Source: Desmodesmus armatus (Eukaryota > Chlorophyta > Chlorophyceae > Sphaeropleales > Scenedesmaceae). Taken from it: DNA of 64,000 bases. The translations under genes and the position numbers were made by a program. Shown piece after piece: positions 33,392 through 43,770 of this stretch. Under the pieces are notes generated by a model, which ran no database searches, had not been told where the DNA came from, and saw only the letters and a program-made list of their open reading frames with translations. The stretch is taken from assembly GCA_007449985.2 (NCBI GenBank), contig VIIQ02000148.1, positions 124,001-188,000 of the forward strand, in the 5' to 3' direction. Position 1 is the stretch's first letter; each line of letters starts with the position of its first letter.

Positions 33392-34841
33392 TAGCCTGCA
33401 GGTGGGTGGCACTAGCCCCCTAACCTCAGAGGGGTCCAAGCACTGCCAATGACCAGTCCTGCAATCAGAAGACGACAGACATGACTGGCAACAAGCCCAC
33501 AGGCGTGTGCTGTGAACTGCGCATGTGTGCCACAAAGCCATGAAAGGCATGCCTGGCCGTGCATGCAGACCTCTGCGCACAACTGGACTGCAAGGCACAT
33601 CCAAGCCCAGGCACATATGTTTGCTGGCGGGCAAAAGTGTTGCTGTAAGGAGGTCCTCAACCCCTGACGGTAACTTGGCCTCATCCACCTCCCTGCCAAA
33701 GCAGCACTTCCCTACTCAGGCCAGCCTTGGGTGGAAATCACTGGCAATATGCTTCTGGACCTAGTCCATAGGGAAGGCGGTAATCTAGAGCGGCACAGAC
33801 CAGCTCACCAGAAGGCTACTGCTAGATCTGTGAAGGTGTTTCCTTGGACAGCCCGAGATACAGGCACAGCAAGGCTGCCAGCACTGTCTGAAGCAATAAC
33901 GTCCGATCAGAAGCTGAAAGCGTCAACAGGAAAGCCGTTCACGAGCTGATGACAGCATCGTGCCATCCATCAAGGCTGTTGTGCTCCCGCATCCTGCAGA
34001 GAGACGGCCAGGACTGTAGCGTAGGGAATCAAAGAGGCTGCATAATTTCTGATGTCAGCATCCAAGGTGCAAGCAGCCCATGGCATGCAACAGCCTATCC
34101 AGAAGTGGTTGTCACGACCTGGCCCCGCAAAGCCTGCAGCAAGCGGTTGCGCACTCACCTACAGTCTGATCGCTATGATTGACCCGTTTGTTTCGACCAC
34201 CAGACAACTTGGACGAAGCTTACAAAACACTGCCCAACCACAACAGCAATCAAACTCTTCTGGGCTTTCTGTCAACAGTGGATGACTGGCTGATTCCAAA
34301 CGCGCCTCTTGTGGTACTGTGCAGCGCATGACCAACATGGCCCATGTCAGTTCACAACTGCTGCAGTTGGTTCAAATCATGTGCTCTGGATATCGTTGAT
34401 GATCAGGGAGTGCACATCATTCCACTGTGCCAGACATCTTCTGTGCAGTGATCAGCAGTGGAAGCTCAAGCTCCAGCCACCTGCTGCCAGCTGAGACCAG
34501 GCCACCCTGGCACAAACACACTTTCGATCTGATCGTGCCCAACCTGGTTGCTGCCGGGCCATTCAGTTTCCAGCAGCATAAGTGATGGAAGAGGTGGACG
34601 CTTGGGCAGCCACCGCAGGGACAGACGGCCTCCTGGGCCAACCTACAGGTCAGGCACATGTCACACCGACCAGCATATGTCATTGTGAGCCTTTCACACT
34701 GCTGCTCTCATAAAACACTGGACTTAACCTTACCCGAGACAATGCAATGCATACCGTCCACCCACGAACAGCAGATATGTCTCATGTGACAGCTTACCAG
34801 GTGCACTCTGACCGATCCCTCTTGCTGTTGCCTGCGTGCAG
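33392..34841. other. Divergent intergenic region KH / SPO11-2
   Basis: 1.45 kb between the KH start and the first recognised SPO11-2 exon. It should hold both promoters and the missing first SPO11-2 exon(s). A short frame from ATG at 34747 to a possible donor at 34813 was seen, but its phase does not fit the next exon. No TATA box stands out. Confidence 0.4.
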
Positions 34842-36696
34842 GCCTGGCCAACACTGCATGGCGCAGCAAGCGCCAGCGCACCCTCCCAGCACAGCTTCAG
34901 CAGCAGCACCTACAGCCAGCCCCAGCAGCACCACCTGCAGACACACCCTCAACGCAGCATGACAGAGCCGGACACCCAACAGCCCCCACCCTAGCAGCCA
35001 TATCTGGCCCTTCAGAGCCCCACCCTGACCTTCTGCAAAAGCAGCCACATGGCCAGTGGTCTCTTACAGCAGCAGCAGCCCCAGCACCAGCAGCCACTAG
35101 CTGGCACCAGAAGTCAAGACAGCCACAGCCACAGCCACAGCGTCAGCAGCAGCAGCTAGACCTTTCTGCCCTGCACACAACCAACACCCAGCAGAACCCA
35201 CAGCCTCCTTCAAGCCTGCAAGCAGGTGGCTCTCAGTACCAACACATCAACAGCAGCAGCAGGGGCTTTGGGGTTGCTGCTGACCATGCAGGCAGGGGGC
35301 ATGCCTGGGACGGCCTGTGGGGTGACGAGGGTGGCTCACAAGGGACAGCATCCTTCCAGCAGCAGCAGCAGCCGCAGCGGCGGCAGCAGCAGGAGCTTTT
35401 GTGGGGTGATGATGCCGAGGGTGGCACTGACCAGCAGTGCTGGGATGGGGAGTATGGTGAGCAGCAGCAGCAGCAGGAGGAGGAGGAAGAGAGTGAGCAG
35501 GAGGAGGGAGGAGGGGGCTGGAGTGAGGAAGGGGAGGGAGATGCAGGCCCAAGCCAGTGGCAAGAGCAGCAGCAACAACGGCAGCAGCAGGAGGAGGATG
35601 CAGACGGCGGCTGTGATGAAGCAGGAGAGGGCACAGGGGACGAGGGGACAGAAGGCGAGGAGGAGGAGGCAGAAGAGGAAGAGGAGGAGGTGCAGCTTGA
35701 GTCTGCGGACTTTGATCTGTCGAGGTGAGCTGTGGGGTTTGAATGCCACAGCGTGCCAACAGCTGGCGAGACCGCATATACAAAAGCCTGTGGATAAGCA
35801 AGGCCTTTGGCTAAGTCACAGAACGCCAGACAGTACGCCAATGCGCACTGCAGGTGCACATCTCATGTAGTACTACATGCAGTACATGTCTCATGGGCCA
35901 CCTAAGTTGCGCACGGTGTGAGCCGTGCTTGCAGCACCATACAGTGCCAAACGGCACGCGCGCACGCACACCATCAAGCAAGCCTTCTCACTTCCTTGTA
36001 CTTGACCACATGTTCACAGCAACTCAACCACTATGTGCTCGGCCCCATCAACTCCTTCCAGTCGCTATCCCGATCAGCTTGACCCATGTTGCGCTTCCCG
36101 CCAAATCGTGCGACCCCTGCTGCAGGGAGGAGGTGATTGGCCGCATTGAGCAGCTGGCGTTCGACCTCATCTCAACCGCAGCAGCGGGGCAGCTGCCCAC
36201 CCTGTCCTGCGTCTCCACAGCGGCCAGCAACGTGCACATGGCGCCACGCCACAGCCTGATGGCCACACAGGCAGGCGCCACACAGAGGGGGGCAACACAG
36301 GTAGGGGCCCGACAAGCGCTCCAAAGCTGCTGCTTTGTCAACGTGCATGGACACACACAAGTCAGTATTCTTACAGTGCTGCGCCTCCAATGCCCGGGGT
36401 CACAGCTGCTGCCTTGAGCCTTCCTCATGCAGAAGCAGCAGATGTTGCCCTACATGCTCCTGCAGTCCTTCGGTACAGTACTGTACAGTACAGTATGTTA
36501 CAGTACAGCACAGTGGTCGGGGACATAATCTCATCTTTGGTACTAGCCAGCAAGTCTTCACTCTCCACCTTGACGGGCCCAACCTCCTACATGTTCATCG
36601 CGTCCTGCAGGGCTTGCGCAGCTCAAGCCTGGGCATGCTGCCATGCAGTGATGAGGAAGATGAGGCAGAAGCAGCAGGGGAGGGTGGCAGCTTTAC

Positions 36697-36728
<32 letters not shown>

Positions 36729-39700
36729 GCCAGCACGTCCTGCGGCTGGGCAGCAAGGTGCAGACCAAGAGCCTGCTGGCCAGCAATGGGGCACAGGCAA
36801 ACGGCATTGTCAGAGGTGAGAAGGGCCAAGCTGGGCGGAGCTGTTGCGCGAGGTGCAATTTCTGATAGGCTGGGGTTTGCTTTCAGCACCTGTGCTGCTG
36901 TTCACTGCATACAGAAGCTCTGCTGTGCGCATGCAGTCCTGCAGGTTTGCAGCGCTGCAAAGAAGATCGGTGTGATAGCCCGCAACCTTGGGGTCGACAA
37001 GGAGGGTTTCCATGCACACGGTTTTCTTGACAGCAGCTTGTGTTTTGTGTGCTGGGCTGTGCAGTTAGCGGGCAGCACACATTCTGTTGGTCCAGTGACA
37101 GCACATGCGTAGGTGTACAGCACAGCAGGACACTGAGCGCATGCATGCATGTGGATGTGCTTGTGCTGAGACCAAGAGGGCATGGCGCATCCAACCATGT
37201 GTTGTGCTGTCAATGCGCCTGCAGCCCTGCAGTTGCTGGACAACGTGCATGGGGTGCTGAGGGCTGGGCGCAACTCCACACAGCGCGATGTCTACTACAA
37301 CGTGAGCAGGAGGGCTGGCTGCTCCTTTCCTGGGCATGCAGTCCGCACAGAGGCATTCTGCAGCAAGGGTTGATGGCTTAGCAGTGTGGCAGTGACCTCA
37401 AACCTCACCCTGTGCTGGACAGGTCATCAGTTTCTGGCTCATAGTATGCGCGGCGCGCAGGACACAGGTGCTTCCCGGCAGTCACTGTTCTTGTTTCATC
37501 TGAGCACACGAAGGCATGCTTGCTGTCAACCGGTCCTCCCCATGCCTGTTGATGTGGTGACTCGCATGTGCTGGCTCTGCATATTGATGGCTGGCTGGGC
37601 TGCTGTTTCCTGCATGCAGCTGGTGGGACGGCCCGGTTTCCAAGCCACGCGTGATGTGTCAACGGCCATTCACTCAGTGCTGGGCATGCTGAGGGTGCCT
37701 CGCTCGGCACTGGGCATATCCGCAGCCAGCAAGGGCGCAGTGGCAGGTAAGGATACGGCTGAGAGGCAAATGCCGTGCAAGTGTTTGATTTTGGGCGCAA
37801 CCCTGTGGTTTTCCTGCAGTCCAAAGCTGGTGCAGTCTACCTGTTCTTGTCATGGATGCAGCACACCCAAGCAATGCTGCAGTGTAGCAAAGCTAGCACG
37901 GTATCTTTCCCACCCAGTAATTTTTATCGCAGAAGCAGGCGGCCACACCCCAAACTGCCAGCACAACCCTTTTCCAGTGTTTGACACCATTTTGCCACCT
38001 GCGCTCACATGAACCAGCTGCGCATGGTCGTCAGGCTGGCACGTGCAACGCGCTGTGACTGCATTGCCACGCCCCATGGCATCACTTGCTATCTCACTCC
38101 CACACTACCTCTTTGTTGCATGCCACGTGATGTGCAGGCTGCTTGCTGCTGCGAGGGCGGCCAGGGGAGGCCTGGGTGGACTGCAGGACTGTGGGGCCCT
38201 CAGGACGGCCCATACCTGGAGAGGTGGGGGCAGTCGACGGCACAGCACTCAGGTGGGTACAGATTCTTTTCGGGTTGCCAGGTTTGTATCGCAGAGAGCT
38301 CAGCTGCCAGTCCTGCACGCGCTCAGCACACCACTTGGCCGGCACAATTTCAACCGTTTGCAGGAGGGCTAGGCGAACCCTCAGGTTGGTGTTGGACTGG
38401 TTAGGCTGGCTGTATAGAGTTTGTTGTGTTCTGGTGTCAAGATGAGCAGTAGCAACAAATTGACAAAGAATCCTGCTACGCAAGGGGTGGTGGGGGCTGT
38501 CAAAGTGAAAGCACTCAGGAGTCTTGCACAGCGGAGTAGGGACCAAACCGTGCTGTGCAAGCGTTGATGCTGGCGTCATGATCTGCAGTAGTGTTTTTTT
38601 TGCTGCAGTAGTGTTTCAACCTAGTCCACTTTTGCTGAGTGCCTGTGCTGCGCACTGTGCTTCGCGCAGGTCTGCGGGTGCGCGGTTCATCCTTGTCGTT
38701 GAGAAGGATGCTGTGTTCCAGTCGCTGGTGGAGAGCAGGCTGCACCAGCAGCTGCCCTGCATACTCATCACAGGCGAGTGCACACGTGGTTGTGGGCCTG
38801 GATGCCGATGCATGCATCAACCATACAGCCGGCACCAGCAGTTGCCCTGCGTACTCAACACAGGCGCAGCAGCGCAGCATGCACCTGGATGCCGATGCAT
38901 GCATCAGCCTTACAGCTGGCACCAGCAGCTGCGCTGCACAGTCAGCACGGGCGCAGCAGGACAGGCGCGGGGCTTGGATGGCGGTGCATGCATCAGCCAC
39001 CAAGTGAATGAGTCAGCACGGCTGAAACAGCAGCTGCCCTGCATGTCTCGTCACAAGTGGCCGCGACTCACGTGAATCATGATGTTGGCTTCAAGTTGGC
39101 AAAGACGGGCTTCAGCAGGCCTGCGCAAGTAGCTATCATGCACACTTTGCACAGCTGACCGCATTCCAGACATGCTTGCTAAACACAGCCTGCTACACAG
39201 CTCGGGCGTCACACCCTGCCTGCCAAGCGGCTAGGCACGCAAAGCCAGCTGGAACCCCCACCCTGGCTCCACAACTCACTCACAATGCTGTCTGTTGCTG
39301 CTTGCACGCACCCCGCACAAACCTGGCTGTCGCCACGTGCACACGTACAGGTCGTGGCATGCCAGATGTTGCCAGCAGGGCTTTCCTTGCAGCTGTGGTG
39401 GAGGCGTCAAGGGGCTGGGGTGGTGCTGCTGCCTCCACTGCTGCCGGCGGCTCTGCCAGCCTGTCGAGTCAGTGGCAGCAGCAGCAGGGGCTGCCTGTGC
39501 TGGGGCTGGTTGACTGGAACCCTGGTGGTGTGGGCATCCTGCTGGCCTACAAGTACGGCTGTGCGGCATTGGGGCTCGAGTCTGCCAGGCAAGTGGGGTG
39601 GTCTTGTGTGCTCAGCTGCTGCGGGAGCAATGCTCAGTCAATATCACTTGAGTGTGACAAACGAAGAGAGCCGGGCGTTGTGAGTTGGATGGTGTCACCA

Positions 39701-40310
39701 TAGTATACAGAGAGGTGTGCTGGGGCACATCGCAGGTGCCAATCCTGTTGCGCAGCTGCTCTGCTGCAGCGTTCCCTTTGCCTTTTATGTCCAGGAAATT
39801 TGCGCTGATGGGCTTATTCTACACACTTCATTATGGCGGTGTTGGGTGTGTCTGGTGGGGTTGAGGTTTACCAGCGGCAGGGGTGGCGCTGGTTGTCTCC
39901 TGCTGTTTATACCCTCACTAGCGTTCTCACCCCTTGCAACAGTCTCGCGCTGCAACACCGAGCTATAGGCTAGCTCTGCATTAGCTCCCTCTTGTTCCTT
40001 GCTTGGTGACGTGCCGCCTGCCGCACCTCATTCATGCAGGTACGCCGTGCCCTCCCTGTGCTGGCTGGGCGTGACGTCACACATGCTGCAAGAGGGGCGT
40101 GTGCCGCAGTCCCGTTGCCATGCGCTGTCAGAGCGTGACATGCAGCTGCTGCCAGGGCTGAAGGCTCGGCTGGCAGCCTGTCCTGACTGGGTGGCAGAGC
40201 TGGAGGAGATGGAGGGCAGTGGGTTGAAGGCAGACATAGAGGCACTGCAGCACGACGATTTGATGAGGCAGGTACAGCAGGCGGTGCTGCAGGGTAACTA
40301 CCTGCACTAA
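34842..40310 (+). CDS. SPO11-2: SPO11-2, meiotic DNA double-strand-break enzyme (Top6A-like)
   Basis: Makes the DNA breaks that start meiotic recombination, in the nucleus, as a subunit of a TopoVI-like complex. Exons: 34842-35724 (start not found), 36126-36300, 36551-36815, 36937-36969 (tentative), 37225-37301, 37620-37746, 38138-38252, 38670-38773, 39351-39588, 40040-40310. Catalytic tyrosine is the second Y of STQRDVYYN (37276-37301). Toprim: RFILVVEKDAVFQSL carries the metal-binding Glu, and GLVDWNPGGVGILL the second site. DWN instead of DxD is what plant SPO11-2 has, as are SALGISAASKGAVAG and the ending QGNYLH, which separates it from SPO11-1. Unusual: about 294 residues of Gln- and Glu-rich sequence precede the family domain, and a poly-Gln insert lies in exon 36551-36815. 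Two introns begin with GC instead of GT. Phases agree throughout. The identification is firm; the N-terminus is open. Confidence 0.93.
38823..39052 (+). repeat. Three copies of a SPO11-2 exon 3' edge
   Basis: CACCAGCAG(T/C)TGCCCTGC-type copies at about 38836-38870, 38918-38955 and 39027-39052 repeat the end of exon 38670-38773. The first two keep the unusual GGCG(A/C) donor context, and their spacer GATGCCGATGCATGCATCA is also repeated. Confidence 0.88.
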
Positions 40311-40347
40311 CAGCAACCTGTTGGCATTGCCCAGCAGTTGCCCTAAA

Positions 40348-40352
40348 TGTAA
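40348..40352 (+). terminator. TGTAA polyadenylation signal of SPO11-2
   Basis: TGTAA 38 bases after the stop; further GTGTAAC words occur at about 40557 and 40588, so the 3' end could be later. Confidence 0.45.
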
Positions 40353-40619
40353 TGTTTGCAGTGTGCACAGGTCTGGCTTGTGGCAGTTGAAAACACAATG
40401 CCCTGTTTGTGAGACAGTGCCCGGAACCGGGGAGGCAGCAAGATTGCCCTGTTTGTGTGCTGGATGAACCTGAGGTTTCCAGTCTCGCCTGATGTGATTG
40501 AGAGCCCCACATGGGTGCAGGATCATGGGGGTTCAACCCAAGATGCCAGATGCATATGTGTAACAATCCAGTTCCAAGATGCATGTGTGTAACAATACAG
40601 TTGCAAGATACACTGTGAC

Positions 40620-41571
40620 TACAGTGTGTGCAGCACCTGACTCCTCACTCCAGCAACCCAAAATACAGCAGCTCAGGGCTCATTGGGTGGTAGTTGAGTT
40701 GTGATTGTGGTGCTTCAAGCTCCAAGCAACTCTGAATATACTGCTCTGTGGTACAGGCTCATCTCGCAGGCATGCTGATACACTTCACCACAAGCAAATC
40801 AGCTGGGAGCCATGTCCTTGGGGCAGAGGATGCAAGACATTCTCTGTCACGCCCTCAAAGGTGTGACTCTGGCCAATGTATCAAGTCAGTTGTGTTACAA
40901 ACAAGTCAACATCCGCTGCACAGCCAACATGTGACCAGCCCAGATATCAGCTGCATGACATGACCCACTGCAAAAAGGTCTAGCTTGGCAGAGGGTTGGT
41001 GACAAAGCTTGTCACCGACAAAGTATCGCCACAGAGGCACACTGCAATCTCTCAACACAGGCGCATTTCAGTTTTCAGCGCCATCCCTGCAAAAATGATA
41101 CACATGCGGACACCCCTTCAGCACAGAAACATACACGACCGCCATAGAACAGCACGTTGGGACATTGCAGCACCAGTTCGGCCAGGTGCCTGCCGCGCAA
41201 GTGCATGCTGCAGCTGCCATCAAGGCGAATGGGCCATTCACCCATAGCACACAGGCAAACCCACTGCCCAGCACACACGACTGGCAACCACGAAAAGAAT
41301 TGTTGCGAAATGTTGATACGTGTCAAGCCACACAATGGGTGGCCCTGTGGACACATCAGCACTGCAGTCCACACCGCAGGACCCAATCCCCCAGCACATC
41401 ACTCTATGCGATGCCGCACACCTCACACTGGCAACCACCAGAAGCCAGTCAGGACAATCACATGCACTGCTTCACTCTTGCTCTTCTCTCAGCGCACGCA
41501 CTGCCCCAGGGTGTACATGCCTCACAACACTCACAGCCACTCCCCTGCTGCCTGCATTCACCCATATAGCT
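40620..41571. other. No gene recognised
   Basis: Convergent intergenic space between SPO11-2 and LHCSR. Short open frames only. A GGTGACAA/TTGTCACC dyad with a 3-base spacer lies at about 40993-41011, and two short related stretches (ACTGGCAACCAC) at about 41280 and 41429. Confidence 0.45.
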
Positions 41572-41576
41572 TTACA
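41572..41576 (-). terminator. TGTAA polyadenylation signal of LHCSR
   Basis: TTACA on plus, TGTAA in the sense of LHCSR, 92 bases after its stop codon. Confidence 0.55.
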
Positions 41577-41667
41577 GGAAGGGCACATGGCACGTGATGT
41601 GGAGGGAAAGCAGCACCAGCACAAACCACGATCTCAGGTAGTTGGCCTGGTCACAAGCTGAGGATGC

Positions 41668-43523
41668 TTAGTTCTTCAGCTCCTCCAGGACCAGCTCGGG
41701 GACCTTGGTCACCTGCGCAGAGCAACCAAGAACAAAGTTCATCAGTCAAGAGCTCCACAGGGAGTACATTACACAAAACGATTTTAGGCAGCCTGATAAA
41801 GCTGCAGCTTGCTGAAAGTCTTGCTGGCAGTGAGATGGTGTCGCTTCCACACCATAAACCACTAGACATCAACCAAGTCTGCTGGCGCCGCATTCGGCAA
41901 GATCACTCACGTTCTTGATGCCCACGTCGCGCTCCAGGTCATCCAGCTCCAGGATGGCCTCCTTCTCGAAGCGCAGGGCCAGGTGCTCGAAGATCTCCTG
42001 CTTGCTCACCAGCTCCTCAGCGGTGAAGGCAGCGATAGCGATCATGGCAAGGCGGCCGTTGTTCAGCTCCTTGGTCTGGAGCACCTTCCAGGCCTCGGGG
42101 TCATCCTTGGGGCCCAGGCCAAGGGGGTCGAAGCTGCAGGACAAACACAAAAAAGGATCACACCTGTCAGTCTCTGTTGTGCAGGCCCAGGTTGTCCAAG
42201 CCAAGGATGCATGCAACCCAGGAATATCTTGCTTGTGTGATGTCACAACCTAGTGCACAGTGTGCAACAACGGCACCTGGCAACAGCCATTCCTGCTTCA
42301 CCTGTGACATGCAGCCAGCCAGCCAGCCAGGCGCCTACTAACACGAAAAAGAAAGCCAACTCACCCCAGGTTGCCCATCTCGTAGTCGTCCTTCAGGGAG
42401 TTGAAGCCCTCGCCGGTGGGGGAGGCCCAGCCGCAGGCCACACGGTAGGACTCGCACAGGCCGATGGCCAGCACCAGAGGCTCCCACTGCAGGATAGAAC
42501 CAGAGAAGCCAGAGCACAGGTTAGAAACCGCCGAACAGATGAGGAAGCAGATCCCATCCCAACACAAGGCGTACATGCTCCCATGACAAGAAGATGCCTG
42601 CTGCCAATGCTGTCCTGCACAGCCTTTGCATGCATTGAAAGCTGCCAGGTTTGCTGAATGCTGCCAGGTTTGCTGAAAGCACAGCTGGGGTACTGTCCTA
42701 GTACTGCACGTTACACCCTCCTGCACCAGACAAGTCAGCACATTCCCGGTACAGGTGCTGGAGCAATTTTGCTAGTCAGGCACACCGTGCTGACAGAATT
42801 TGATACTCACGAAGACAGCGCCGCGGGCCTCGACCTGCTGGAACTGGTAGATGGCAGGGCCGGTGATGTGGCCATCAGCGTTCAGGAAGGCAGGAATGTC
42901 CTCAAGCTGCTCGCCAACGATGAAGCCCAGGGCAGCAAGCATGGCAACACGGCCGTGCACCAGCTCAGACTCCCTCCAGCGGCGCACATCCTTCACCTTG
43001 GCACCCTTGGTGAAGTTCAGGGGGTCGAACATGTCGGGGAAAGGCTGGGAGATGCCGGGCAGGGTCTTGGCATCTGTGGTAGGGTAGCAGGGCAGCAGCA
43101 GCAGCACAGGGAACGGGACCGTAAGTTCTTGTGCTTGCGCCATATGACATGCGACAGAAGCACTGCGGGCTGATAATGAACATATTGACGTTGCTGCGGA
43201 ACCTTGCATGTGCTGTGGGTTGGGGTGGCGTTGCGCAAGAAGGTTCCATCACCAGCACACCCGGTCGCTGAGCACAAGCTACGGCTGTGTTCACGAGTGC
43301 AATTGTCTGGCGGGTGGAAGGTAATTCACTTGTGATGGCGTGCTGCAGCTGCTGACTGCTGGGTAGCCCAGAAGTGCTACTCACACTCAAAACCATCACC
43401 CTTGGGGTCGAAGATGGCAGACTCTCCTGCGCTGGCACGCAGGGCAACGCTGGGGCGGGCAGCCTTGGGTGCTGCCTGGCCGACGAAGGCCTTGCTGGCG
43501 CTGCGAGACAGGACGGTCTGCAT
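41668..43523 (-). CDS. LHCSR: LHCSR, stress-related light-harvesting protein
   Basis: Thylakoid chlorophyll/xanthophyll protein that senses lumen acidity and turns excess light energy into heat (NPQ) in green algae and mosses. Exons (minus): 43523-43385, 43073-42811, 42486-42365, 42133-41911, 41712-41668; 263 residues against about 259 in Chlamydomonas. Chloroplast transit peptide [16 protein letters not shown], then three membrane helices with the chlorophyll-binding motifs: helix 1 [20 protein letters not shown], helix 2 [20 protein letters not shown], helix 3 [19 protein letters not shown]. The lumenal stretch [17 protein letters not shown] is the acidic region that marks LHCSR and carries the pH-sensing residues, which sets it apart from LHCA/LHCB. 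No frame defects and codon use is strongly GC-ending, as in highly expressed genes. Its introns are short and lack the exon-edge copies seen in the neighbours. Confidence 0.96.
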
Positions 43524-43770
43524 GCTTGCTGCTGTTGTTGGAAGACTGGCTTGCAGGGATGAGCTGCAGAGTGAGTCGAGTGAGTAGCTTGTAGGTCCTG
43601 AATGCCGAGAAAGTGGGGGCCAGGAACCTATAAGCGCCTGGGGAGCGAGTTGGCGCTCCTTACCGGGGTTCTACTACAACACGAGAACCACACGATTCTT
43701 CAACTACACCAACGGGTTGGAGACTCGTTCCAACGTATTACGTCGTTGGTGAATTGTACGTTGGTGTAGT
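43524..43770 (-). promoter_or_regulatory. LHCSR 5' UTR and core promoter with dyad
   Basis: A CTTATAGG TATA-like box (sense) lies at about 43628-43635, some 105 bases upstream of the ATG. Further upstream CTACACCAACG (43704-43714) and CGTTGGTGTAG (43759-43769) form an 11-bp inverted repeat enclosing a smaller GTTGGA/TCCAAC dyad. LHCSR genes are strongly light- and stress-induced in relatives; whether this dyad is involved is not known. Confidence 0.45.

Noticed and set aside
35233..35859. Minus-strand frames of 184-208 codons (Ser/Cys/Leu-rich)
   Set aside because: Antisense shadows of the (CAG)n/GAG-rich SPO11-2 exon, which is in phase with the downstream exons.
41915..43173. Plus-strand frames of 112-171 codons over the LHCSR gene
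   Set aside because: Antisense to LHCSR exons, whose protein is conserved throughout; the frames arise from GC-rich codon use.
3222..43523. A functional photosynthesis gene cluster (HPR1, TPR, LHCSR)
   Set aside because: Genes lie on both strands with unrelated genes between them, and each has its own promoter space; co-location alone is not evidence.
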